DNA of 6,274 nt from Bacillota bacterium (GCA_023409435.1 JAEYHP010000108.1:1-6274); one strand, 5' to 3'. Counted from the stretch's first letter, positions 1-6,274 are shown. Numbers and translations are program-made. The notes: a model not told the origin generated them from the sequence alone.

Positions 1-27
1 ATCCAATGCATGCTTCTGCATGGGAAA

Positions 28-34
28 AAGGAGG
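28..34 (+). promoter_or_regulatory. Ribosome binding site of secD, fixes the GTG start
   Basis: AAGGAGG sits 8 bases before GTG at 43. The competing in-frame ATG at 10 lies upstream of this site and has no purine-rich element visible within the window, so the site decides the start. Confidence 0.85.
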
Positions 35-42
35 AATGCGTA

Positions 43-1332
43 GTGAGTGTACGCAAGGTTGTTTCTCTCATCATCATTGTTTTGCTCACGTTAGCCATCG
101 AGTATATTGGGTTTTTCGGCATCGCATGGGATATCTATGAGATACGGCCGTTCGTGGAGCAAGTTCCCAAAGGGCTGGACCTTGGGGGTGGCATATCCCT
201 GCTCTTTGAAGGCACCGAAGCTGTAGCAAGCGACATGGACGCGGTGGCGGATATTGCGCGCAAGCGTCTGGAAGGCGCAGGGTACGCGGACTCTTCTGTC
301 ATTCGCGTAGGGGAAAACGCCATCCGCGCGGATATTTCCATTATCGAGAACGAGCAGGTAGGCGCCTCCTATCTTTCGCAGTATCTTTCCGAGCAGGCCA
401 AGCTCGAATATAAGGACCCGGAGGGCAACGTTATATTCGACAACTCCGGCGTCAAGCGCGCGTTTGTCCAGGTCAATCAGCAGAGCCAACAGACGACATA
501 TACCCCGGGAACCGCCTATGTGGTGGGTTTCTCGCTCAAGCCGGAAGCCGTAAGCGCGTTGAAGGAAGCGGCCGGGCAGAATGTCGGCAAGCAGTTCAGC
601 GTGGAACTCAATGGGCAGGTGATTGCGCAGCCATACATTGACCCGGCGATCACCGGCAGCGATGTGTATTTTGATAACGGATCTTTAACCGCGGAGAGCG
701 CCAGCCTGCTTGTGCATCAGCTCAACAGCGGGGTGCTGCCCGTAACCATTACCCTTACGAAGGTCGCGAATATCGGCGCGACGCTTGGTGCCGCCGTCGC
801 ACAAGACGTAACAGCTGTATTTGGCGCGGTACTTGCGCTTGCATTCGTATTTTTCATACTGCGGTACCGCCTGGCCGGTTTGGTCGCGGATCTATCGTTG
901 CTCATATTCGTGCTTGTGTACGTGATGAGCCTTGCGACCATTCCGGGCATCCGGCTGAATCTCCCGGGCGCTGCGGGCGTTTTACTCTCCCTGGCGCTTG
1001 CGGCAGTATCGGACAACCTGCTGTTTGCGCGCCTGAGGAAGGAAATTGTGCTGGGCAAGACGGTGCGCACGGCGGCAAAATCCGGCTTCCCGGAAGCGAT
1101 TAAGCCCATTCTCCATATGCATGTTGCCGCATTGCTGTTGGCGCTCACGCTGCTCATTGCGGGCAACAATGCGGTGCAGAATTTTGCGGGCGTACTTGCG
1201 GTGGGCGGGGTATACAGCTTTTTGCACGCGCTCATCACGCGCGGGCTATTTAGCCTGCTGATGGGCTTCCCGGCAGGTAATAAAAAGCTGTATGTATCCC
1301 GTAGGGCGGTTGCCGGCAGAGTTGCCCAGTGA
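43..1332 (+). CDS. secD: Protein translocase subunit SecD (divergent ion-relay motifs)
   Basis: SecD is the larger half of the SecDF membrane complex, which assists SecYEG/SecA in late protein export. The protein has 429 residues from GTG at 43, normal for short Firmicute SecD. TM1 is at about 4-27. The extracytoplasmic P1 region runs to about 250 and carries the family motif GLDLGGG (44-50), a DPEGNV motif and the stretch ending in SGVLPV. Five further membrane segments follow at about 256-273, 279-301, 308-329, 356-374 and 380-407. The GTG start is chosen because AAGGAGG lies 8 bases upstream; an in-frame ATG at 10 would add 11 residues that include the ribosome site itself. The oddity is in TM4 and TM5: where the family has VDAN and DANxTT, this protein has VSDN shifted in register (V322 at the Asp position) and HMHVAA (358-363). 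It is followed by secF 13 bases later. The family call is very secure; retained proton coupling is doubtful. Confidence 0.96.
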   Translation: MSVRKVVSLIIIVLLTLAIEYIGFFGIAWDIYEIRPFVEQVPKGLDLGGGISLLFEGTEAVASDMDAVADIARKRLEGAGYADSSVIRVGENAIRADISIIENEQVGASYLSQYLSEQAKLEYKDPEGNVIFDNSGVKRAFVQVNQQSQQTTYTPGTAYVVGFSLKPEAVSALKEAAGQNVGKQFSVELNGQVIAQPYIDPAITGSDVYFDNGSLTAESASLLVHQLNSGVLPVTITLTKVANIGATLGAAVAQDVTAVFGAVLALAFVFFILRYRLAGLVADLSLLIFVLVYVMSLATIPGIRLNLPGAAGVLLSLALAAVSDNLLFARLRKEIVLGKTVRTAAKSGFPEAIKPILHMHVAALLLALTLLIAGNNAVQNFAGVLAVGGVYSFLHALITRGLFSLLMGFPAGNKKLYVSRRAVAGRVAQ

Positions 1333-1337
1333 GGAGG
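1332..1337 (+). promoter_or_regulatory. Ribosome binding site of secF overlapping the secD stop
   Basis: AGGAGG begins on the last base of the secD TGA (1330-1332) and ends 8 bases before the ATG at 1346. This fixes the secF start against an in-frame ATG at 1292 that lies inside secD. The tight arrangement implies one transcript and probable translational coupling of secD and secF. Confidence 0.85.
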
Positions 1338-1345
1338 AAACGCAA

Positions 1346-2266
1346 ATGGATTTTGTAAAGAATTTTAAGCGGTGGCATATCATAGCCATCTCGGTTATTG
1401 CGGTGGCCGCCATCCTTCTGGGCGTGTTTGGCGCGCTGCGGACCGGGGTTGACTATGCGGGCGGCACGCTCATGACCGTCAATGTACAAAACGAATTTGA
1501 TGAAAGCATTATCGCAGGCGCGCTTAATCAAAACGGCGTTTTCGGCGCGCGCGTGCAAACGGCGGGGGACAAGAAGACGCTTGCGGAAATCCGCATTCAG
1601 TACTCCGGGGATATTGCAACGCTTTCAAGTTCCCTCGAACAGACCATAGCGAACGCCTATCCGGGCGCAAAGGTCACCTCAACGGAACCCATCACGGCGG
1701 CGCATGCGGATAAACTGTTTTTCAGCCTTTTTGTACCGGCAATTTCGGCCTGCATCATTGGCTTCCTGTATGCATGGGTGAGATACGGCCTGTCTGCGGC
1801 AATATCCGCAGGGCTGACGCCGCTCTATTCTTTTGCGCTGTTCCTCGGTATCGCAGAGGCAGTTCGTCTTACGGTCAATACGCCGTTTATCGGAGCGGCG
1901 CTGCAGACCGCCGTCTGCTCGGTAGCGGGCGTTATCCTGCTGTTTGAACGCCTGAAGGAAGGCATCAAGGATGACCCGCAGGCGGACAAGCACCGCAGAG
2001 CGCTGACGAACGCCGGAATCCAAGGCGGCATCCCGAATCTGTTGGCGCTGTTTGGCGCGCTGGTCGTTGTATTGACTGGCCTTGCCATATTTGGCAGCGC
2101 GGCTATGCGGGAATTTGCGCTGCCCGGCATCATCGGCCTCGTTGTCTGCGCGTTCTTTTCCATATTCCTTGCGGCGCCCTTGTGGGTTGTGTTCCAGGAG
2201 AGCGCGGAGCGCAACCCCGCCGTACAAAAGAAAAAGGCAAAGAAGAAAGATATAAAGAAGAAATAA
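1346..2266 (+). CDS. secF: Protein translocase subunit SecF (key charged residues replaced, Lys-rich tail)
   Basis: SecF is the partner of SecD in the export-assisting SecDF complex of the cytoplasmic membrane. The protein has 306 residues, usual for the family. TM1 is at about 10-31 and is followed by GVDYAGG (34-40), the counterpart of the family GxDFxGG motif. A short P4-like extracytoplasmic domain spans about 42-115. Five more membrane segments lie at about 124-147, 149-170, 180-201, 229-250 and 258-283. The cytoplasmic motif FERLKEG (200-206) matches the family FDRIREN. The positions expected to hold the functional Asp of YSxNDT and the Arg of QTLxRT are Gly195 and Asn231, and the usual HD of TM3 is also absent. 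The C-terminus is strongly basic, with 9 Lys in residues 295-306. The start is supported by AGGAGG 8 bases upstream. Hydrophobic architecture and synteny make the family call secure; the mechanism is uncertain. Confidence 0.94.
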   Translation: MDFVKNFKRWHIIAISVIAVAAILLGVFGALRTGVDYAGGTLMTVNVQNEFDESIIAGALNQNGVFGARVQTAGDKKTLAEIRIQYSGDIATLSSSLEQTIANAYPGAKVTSTEPITAAHADKLFFSLFVPAISACIIGFLYAWVRYGLSAAISAGLTPLYSFALFLGIAEAVRLTVNTPFIGAALQTAVCSVAGVILLFERLKEGIKDDPQADKHRRALTNAGIQGGIPNLLALFGALVVVLTGLAIFGSAAMREFALPGIIGLVVCAFFSIFLAAPLWVVFQESAERNPAVQKKKAKKKDIKKK

Positions 2267-2268
2267 TC

Positions 2269-2297
2269 AATAAGGCGGGCGAATGCCCGCCTTATTT
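2269..2297 (+). terminator. Hairpin after secF, probable weak or partial intrinsic terminator
   Basis: A perfect 12-bp inverted repeat (2269-2280 with 2285-2296) encloses the 4-base loop GAAT. The 3' arm ends in TTATT and continues as TC, so the U tract is short and interrupted. It starts 3 bases after the secF stop and ends 5 bases before the recJ ribosome site. It probably ends or attenuates the secDF transcript, or protects its 3' end. I see no convincing promoter for recJ in the 44-base gap, so some readthrough is likely. Confidence 0.7.
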
Positions 2298-2301
2298 CTA
2301 A

Positions 2302-2306
2302 GAGGA
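2302..2306 (+). promoter_or_regulatory. Ribosome binding site of recJ
   Basis: GAGGA lies 4 bases before the ATG at 2311, closer and weaker than the AGGAGG sites of the other genes here. Only 4 bases separate it from the downstream foot of the hairpin, so folding of the mRNA could affect ribosome access. Confidence 0.6.
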
Positions 2307-2310
2307 ATCG

Positions 2311-4686
2311 ATGCTACGCTTTGAACCGTTTTCGCAGGAGAATACAGCGCTAATAAAACAAATTGCGAAGGAAAACAAAATTTCCGATCTTTTGGCGTCC
2401 TTGCTCATAAACCGGGGCATTTGCGGGCGCGAGGAAATCGTTGCGTTCCTGCATCCGGGCCCGGAGCAGCTAAACGCCCCGTTTCTTTTGGACGATATGC
2501 TGTCCGCCGTCACTCGAATCAATACGGCGCTTGAACAAAACGAGCGTATCTGCGTATACGGGGATTACGACGCCGACGGCGTTTGTTCCACCGCCATGCT
2601 TGTTTCCTATCTGCGCGCGCAGGGCGGGAACGTATCATATTATCTTCCTTCCCGCCATACCGAAGGCTACGGCATGAACGCGGAGGCGTTGAAATCCATC
2701 GCTTCTGCGGGCGTTCAGCTGATCGTCACGGTGGACAACGGTATCGCGGCCAAGGATGAAGTCGCCCTATGCCATGAGCTGGGCATCGACGTCGTCATAA
2801 CGGACCACCACCAATGCCCGGAGGCGTTGCCGGAATGTGCGGCCGTAGTCAATCCGCACAGAATCGGCAGTGCGTACCCCAACCCGGATCTTTGCGGGGC
2901 AGGGGTGGCGCTCAAACTCATACAGGCTTTGGGCGCGACGCAGGAACAGTTAAACGCATACTTGCCGCTTGCGGCGCTGGCGACTGTGGCGGATATCGTG
3001 CCGCTGCGCAATGAAAACCGCGCCATCGTCAGCATGGGCCTGCCGCTTGTGCCCAGTCACTTGGGCTTAAATGCGTTGCTTGCGGTATCGGGCAGCGCAG
3101 GGCAGGAGATTACAAGCGAAATACTCGCGTTCCGGCTTGCGCCCCGCATCAACGCCGCAGGCCGTATGGGGGACGCGGAGCGCGCGCTGCTGCTTCTGAT
3201 GGCGGAGAAGGAAGAACAAGCGCGGGAGCTTGCGCTCACACTTAATGAGGAAAACGAACGCAGGCAGGACGAAGAAAAAGGTATATTGCAGCAGGCGCGC
3301 CGCATGCTGCAGGGTAAAAATACGGCGGCCATGCGCGCGATATTGCTTTATTCTCCGGACTGGAGCCCGGGCATCATCGGCATTGTGGCGTCCAAGCTGG
3401 TGGAGGAATATAATAGACCTGTGCTGCTGTTCCATTTGGGGGATGGGCTGCTTACGGGGTCCTGCCGCAGCATACCCAAAGTGCACCTTTACGATTGTTT
3501 AAGCGCATTCGGCGAAATGTTCCTTCGGTTCGGCGGGCATGCCCAGGCCGCGGGGCTTACGATGGAATTTCAAAAGTTCCACGAGTTCTCCGTGGCGTTT
3601 GACGCATACCTGCGCAAAGCCTATCCGGCCAGCGTGTTTGTTCCGTCCGTCAAGTACGAACGCGCGCTCAGCCTACCGGAGCTTACGCTGCAGAATACGC
3701 AGGAGCTTGCGCTTTTGTCCCCTTATGGGGAGGGCAACCCCCAGCCTGTATTCCTTGCGCGCGATATCGGGCTAATGGATGTGGAGACCATGGGCAGGGA
3801 CGGCGCGCATTTAAAAGCCAACGCGGAGCAGGAGGGGCGCGTCATCCGGCTTGTTGCGTTTAACAGAGGCAAGGATAGCAATGCGTATATGGACGGCGGG
3901 CGCTTCAACATCCTGTATACGCCCGAGGCCAATGTGTGGCAGCAAAGAGCGCGCCTGCAACTGATGCTGCGCGCAATAAAACCCGTTTCTCCGTTTGAAA
4001 ACACGCAGTTTACCGCGAACTGGGGAATGAAATTTTATGATGCTTTTTTTCGAAATTTTTTATATAATGATATTTGTGGCGCTGATACAATGCCCGTTGA
4101 GGATATGGATGCGGCAGTTACTCAGTCCCTGCTTCAGGAGCTCGAAGGCACTCTCGTTCTTTGCTTAACGCCCGCGGGCGCTCAGCGGTTAAGCGGTCTT
4201 TTGGAAGCGAATGGGCTAGGGGACATTGTGGACGTCTATTTCCACAGGCTCCCGAAGGATCAGGGTACCGGCAACGCCGTGCTGCTGGCCCCGCATTTTA
4301 ACGGTGAAGCGTTCGTGCATGCGCGCATATTCGTATACGACGGCCACGTGCAATATGTGCCTGCGTTCAAATTTCCGGGCGGAGCGTATGTGCCGCTGGA
4401 TCCAGGAAGTGATACGCTTCTTGCGCCGCTTTCGCTTTCCCGAACGGAAATGGGCTACCTGTATCATGTGTTCCTGTCCCGGTTGAAGCTTGGCGTAACG
4501 CCCCGTCTGGAGCTTGTCGCCCTTCCGGCACAGGGCCGGGAAACCGCCATAATGGCGTTATTGGTGTTTATAGAGCTTGGCTTTTTCCAATGGAACGCCA
4601 AGGAAGATACCGTATCCGCATCCGCCGGGGCAGCGCCGCGCAGCCTGTTTGAAAGCAGCCTGTATTCCGCGGCAAATATCAGCTGA
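2311..4686 (+). CDS. recJ: Single-stranded-DNA-specific 5'-3' exonuclease RecJ
   Basis: RecJ is a DHH-family nuclease that degrades single-stranded DNA 5' to 3' with divalent metal, acting in recombinational repair, mismatch repair and replication-fork processing. The 791-residue length fits the long Firmicute form. The DHH core shows GDYDADG (84-90), TVDNG (140-144), TDHH (164-167) with NPH at 181-183, and ATVADIVPL (224-232). The predicted metal ligands are therefore D87, D89, D142, H166, H167 and D228, all present. The DHHA1 part has RINAAGR (279-285), SPGIIGIVASKL (352-363), GSCRSI (383-388) and FGGHA (407-411). The OB-type domain follows from about 450 and includes SPYGEGNPQP (470-479), ending near 563. 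A C-terminal region of some 220 residues completes the protein. The junction near 573-588 is encoded by a strikingly AT-rich patch. The ATG at 2311 has a GAGGA site. The exonuclease looks fully active. Confidence 0.97.
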   Translation: MLRFEPFSQENTALIKQIAKENKISDLLASLLINRGICGREEIVAFLHPGPEQLNAPFLLDDMLSAVTRINTALEQNERICVYGDYDADGVCSTAMLVSYLRAQGGNVSYYLPSRHTEGYGMNAEALKSIASAGVQLIVTVDNGIAAKDEVALCHELGIDVVITDHHQCPEALPECAAVVNPHRIGSAYPNPDLCGAGVALKLIQALGATQEQLNAYLPLAALATVADIVPLRNENRAIVSMGLPLVPSHLGLNALLAVSGSAGQEITSEILAFRLAPRINAAGRMGDAERALLLLMAEKEEQARELALTLNEENERRQDEEKGILQQARRMLQGKNTAAMRAILLYSPDWSPGIIGIVASKLVEEYNRPVLLFHLGDGLLTGSCRSIPKVHLYDCLSAFGEMFLRFGGHAQAAGLTMEFQKFHEFSVAFDAYLRKAYPASVFVPSVKYERALSLPELTLQNTQELALLSPYGEGNPQPVFLARDIGLMDVETMGRDGAHLKANAEQEGRVIRLVAFNRGKDSNAYMDGGRFNILYTPEANVWQQRARLQLMLRAIKPVSPFENTQFTANWGMKFYDAFFRNFLYNDICGADTMPVEDMDAAVTQSLLQELEGTLVLCLTPAGAQRLSGLLEANGLGDIVDVYFHRLPKDQGTGNAVLLAPHFNGEAFVHARIFVYDGHVQYVPAFKFPGGAYVPLDPGSDTLLAPLSLSRTEMGYLYHVFLSRLKLGVTPRLELVALPAQGRETAIMALLVFIELGFFQWNAKEDTVSASAGAAPRSLFESSLYSAANIS

Positions 4687-4701
4687 CCTAAGGCAATTGT
4701 G

Positions 4702-4707
4702 AGGAGG
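4702..4707 (+). promoter_or_regulatory. Ribosome binding site of apt
   Basis: AGGAGG ends 5 bases before the ATG at 4713. It lies in the 26-base gap after recJ, where no terminator is visible, so recJ and apt are probably co-transcribed. Confidence 0.8.
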
Positions 4708-4712
4708 AAAGT

Positions 4713-5225
4713 ATGGACTTAAAATCGTATATCCGCAATATTCCCGATTTCCCCAAGGAAGGCATTTTGTTTCGGGATATCACGACACTCCTCAAGGACA
4801 AGGATGCGTACCGTGTGCTGGTGGATACAATCGTAAAATCGCTCGAGGGCAAAGAGGTCGATCTCGTAATAGGCCCCGAAGCGCGCGGCTTTGTCATAGG
4901 CTCCGCCGTTGCCTACGCCATGGGCGCGGGTTTTATCGTAGCGCGCAAGCCCGGCAAGCTGCCAGCCAAGACCAACCGCTATTCCTATGGCCTGGAGTAT
5001 GGCACTGACGTTCTCGAGGTACATGAGGACGCCATAAAGCCGGGGCAGAAAATCGTGATCGTGGACGATCTTTTGGCCACCGGCGGCACCGCGCTTGCTA
5101 CCATCCGTCTGGCGGAACAGGCAGGCGGGGAAGTCGTGGGCGCGCGCTTTGCCATTGAACTTACGGATCTCAGCGGCCGCGAACTGCTTAAGAATTACGA
5201 TGTCTGCGCCGTAATGGAGTTTTAA
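4713..5225 (+). CDS. apt: Adenine phosphoribosyltransferase
   Basis: This cytosolic salvage enzyme converts adenine and PRPP to AMP and pyrophosphate. It has 170 residues, the usual family length. The N-terminus has the type-specific IPDFPKEGILFRDIT (10-24), which distinguishes Apt from other phosphoribosyltransferases. GPEARGF (54-60) and RKPGKLP (78-84) are the family's PRPP and pyrophosphate-binding and hood-loop motifs. The 13-residue PRPP signature is IVDDLLATGGTA (116-127), with D118 and D119 as the ribose-binding acidic pair. All expected motifs are intact. It follows recJ by 26 bases with an AGGAGG site and precedes rel, an order frequent in Firmicutes. A hairpin terminator begins 15 bases after its stop, so apt probably closes the recJ-apt transcript. 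Xanthine phosphoribosyltransferase was considered, but the N-terminal motif argues against it. Confidence 0.97.
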   Translation: MDLKSYIRNIPDFPKEGILFRDITTLLKDKDAYRVLVDTIVKSLEGKEVDLVIGPEARGFVIGSAVAYAMGAGFIVARKPGKLPAKTNRYSYGLEYGTDVLEVHEDAIKPGQKIVIVDDLLATGGTALATIRLAEQAGGEVVGARFAIELTDLSGRELLKNYDVCAVMEF

Positions 5226-5240
5226 TCTACGTAAGCATTG

Positions 5241-5275
5241 ATAAATCAACGGCGCAGCCGTTGATTTATGCTTTT
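5241..5275 (+). terminator. Intrinsic terminator after apt
   Basis: A perfect 13-bp stem (5241-5253 with 5257-5269) closes a 3-base loop GCA and is followed by GCTTTTA. The tail is short but the stem is long and has a GC-rich top. It lies 15 bases after the apt stop and 46 bases before the rel start, so rel probably has its own promoter, relies on readthrough, or both. The rest of the 96-base gap shows no convincing -35/-10 pair. Confidence 0.75.
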
Positions 5276-5307
5276 ATCGAAGCTTATCGCGCACGAAGTT
5301 GGGCGGA

Positions 5308-5314
5308 AAGGAGG
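5308..5314 (+). promoter_or_regulatory. Ribosome binding site of rel
   Basis: AAGGAGG ends 7 bases before the ATG at 5322. It supports this as the start of the open frame that continues to the window edge. Confidence 0.85.
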
Positions 5315-5321
5315 GGAGCGT

Positions 5322-6274
5322 ATGGAACAGCCGATAGGGTATTGCGTCAGAAAAGAATATATGCAGCCGCATGTGGACCAATTATACGACGTCTGCAAAA
5401 AAACGTTTACGCCGGAACAGTTAAATCTGCTGCAAAAGGCAATCGATTTTGCAAAGAACGTCCATAAGGACCAGCGCCGGGAATCCGGCGAGCTGTACTA
5501 TGTGCACCCCGAAGCCGTCGCAATCATGCTCTATGAAATGGGCATGGATTCCGCCACCGTCATCGCGGGTTTGCTGCATGACGTCATAGAGGATGGCAAG
5601 GACATTACGGCAGAAAAGGTTTCCGCCCTGTTTGGGGACGAGATTGCCACCATGGTGGACGGCGTAACCAAGCTCACCAAGTCCGGCGAGCAGGATTTTA
5701 TTACAAAGCAGGAGCAGCAGGCGGAAAATTTAAGAAAGCTGTTCCTTGCCATGGCCAACAATGTGCGCGTGGTCATCATCAAGCTTGCGGATCGCCTGCA
5801 CAACATGCGCACGCTCGAATACTGCGACACCGCAAAGCGTGTGCGAAAAGCAAAGGAAACGCTGGAGGTCTACGCTCCGCTCGCGCACCGCTTCGGTATG
5901 GGCGCGATCAAGGGCGAACTCGAAGACCTTTCCTTCATGCATCTGATGCCGGATGAGTACGAGCAGCTGCGCGCGGCGATCGAACCGCGCCAGGCCGAGC
6001 GCATGGAGCTGTTAAAGAGCGCCATGGATATCATAAAAGGACATCTTGACGCGGCGAACATCCACGCGGAAATCAACGGCAGGCCAAAACACCTGTACAG
6101 CATCTACCGCAAGATGAACAAGCAGAGCAGGCCGCTCGATGAAATTTACGATCTTACCGCTATCCGTATCATCGTGGAGACGGTGAACGACTGTTACGCG
6201 ACCTTAGGCGGCATCCATTCCGTATGGAAGCCGATGCCGGGGCGTTTTAAAGACTATATCGCCATGCCCAAGAC
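5322..6274 (+). CDS. rel: Bifunctional (p)ppGpp synthetase/hydrolase, Rel/RSH family (3' end outside window)
   Basis: This is a stringent-response enzyme: the N-terminal HD domain removes pyrophosphate from (p)ppGpp, and the next domain makes (p)ppGpp from GTP or GDP with ATP. The first 317 codons are present and open to the window edge. The hydrolase domain (about 35-195) keeps the metal and active-site signature: VHP with H62, LLHDVIED with H86, D87, E90 and D91, and ADRLHNMRT with D157 and N161. These intact residues separate it from RelA of Proteobacteria, whose hydrolase is inactive. The linker carries KGELEDLSF (197-205). The synthetase domain begins with GRPKHLYSIYRKM (253-265), YDLTAIRIIV (276-285) and PGRFKDYIAMPK (306-317). 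The catalytic Glu region and the regulatory TGS and ACT parts lie beyond the window. The ATG at 5322 has AAGGAGG 7 bases upstream. It follows apt after a terminator-like hairpin. The symbol may be relA in some annotations. Confidence 0.96.
   Translation, partial: MEQPIGYCVRKEYMQPHVDQLYDVCKKTFTPEQLNLLQKAIDFAKNVHKDQRRESGELYYVHPEAVAIMLYEMGMDSATVIAGLLHDVIEDGKDITAEKVSALFGDEIATMVDGVTKLTKSGEQDFITKQEQQAENLRKLFLAMANNVRVVIIKLADRLHNMRTLEYCDTAKRVRKAKETLEVYAPLAHRFGMGAIKGELEDLSFMHLMPDEYEQLRAAIEPRQAERMELLKSAMDIIKGHLDAANIHAEINGRPKHLYSIYRKMNKQSRPLDEIYDLTAIRIIVETVNDCYATLGGIHSVWKPMPGRFKDYIAMPK

Noticed and set aside
10..42. In-frame ATG at 10 as an earlier secD start
   Set aside because: The added 11 residues would encode the AAGGAGG ribosome site that serves GTG 43, and are unlike a SecD N-terminus; the GTG form begins with the usual short basic stretch followed by TM1.
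717..1238. Long minus-strand open frame opposite secD, 173 codons
   Set aside because: It lies wholly within a confirmed gene, its translation is low-complexity and matches no family I recognise, and GC-rich coding DNA produces such antisense frames commonly. The same holds for the minus-strand frames opposite secF, recJ, apt and rel.
1292..1345. In-frame ATG at 1292 as an earlier secF start
   Set aside because: It lies inside secD with no suitable ribosome site, while ATG 1346 has AGGAGG at ideal spacing and gives a normal SecF N-terminus.
4044..4062. T runs in recJ as a programmed frameshift or assembly error
   Set aside because: The reading frame continues cleanly through both runs into a C-terminal region of normal length, so there is no sign of a shift.
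5261..5289. Possible promoter with TTGATT as -35 before rel
   Set aside because: The matching -10 (TTATCG at 17-base spacing) is poor, and the TTGATT is part of the terminator stem.
5261..5467. Plus-strand 68-codon frame overlapping the start of rel
   Set aside because: It starts inside the hairpin after apt and overlaps rel in another frame; the rel frame carries unmistakable family motifs and its own ribosome site.
1..6274. CRISPR arrays, tRNA genes, insertion sequences, attachment sites
   Set aside because: No direct-repeat arrays, cloverleaf-like intergenic stretches, transposase frames or terminal inverted repeats are visible; the longest gap between genes is 96 bases.

Overview
The window is chromosomal DNA from a bacterium. 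The gene order secD-secF-recJ-apt-rel, all on the + strand, is the housekeeping arrangement familiar from Clostridia (Firmicutes/Bacillota). Strong AGGAGG-type ribosome sites, a bifunctional Rel-type stringent factor, separate SecD and SecF proteins and a long RecJ with the extra C-terminal region all fit that assignment. The coding sequence looks clearly GC-rich, so a high-GC clostridial lineage (for example Christensenellales-like or Oscillospirales-like) is my inference and not something the sequence proves. There are no mobile elements, CRISPR arrays, tRNAs or rRNAs.

Layout: secD (43-1332, GTG start) is followed 13 bases later by secF (1346-2266), whose ribosome site overlaps the secD stop codon. 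A perfect 12-bp hairpin lies directly after secF. Then come recJ (2311-4686) and, 26 bases on, apt (4713-5225). A 13-bp hairpin with a short T run follows apt. A Rel (p)ppGpp synthetase/hydrolase gene begins at 5322 and runs off the right edge after 317 codons. The first 42 bases hold only the secD leader and perhaps the last codons of an upstream gene.

Roles: SecD and SecF form the membrane complex that helps the SecYEG/SecA channel finish protein export. RecJ is a 5'-3' single-strand DNA exonuclease for repair and recombination. Apt salvages adenine to AMP. Rel makes and destroys (p)ppGpp. The last three are a frequent syntenic group in Firmicutes, and they do not form one pathway.

The observation most worth a second look is in SecDF. 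In ungapped or near-ungapped comparison with the family consensus I remember, all three intramembrane residues tied to proton-driven function are replaced: the SecD TM4 Asp by Val322, the SecF TM4 Asp by Gly195 and the SecF TM5 Arg by Asn231. The companion SecD TM5 motif DANxTT reads HMHVAA. The folds otherwise look intact, so this may be a lineage with a rewired or uncoupled SecDF. I see no evidence of a wholly new multi-gene system in this window.
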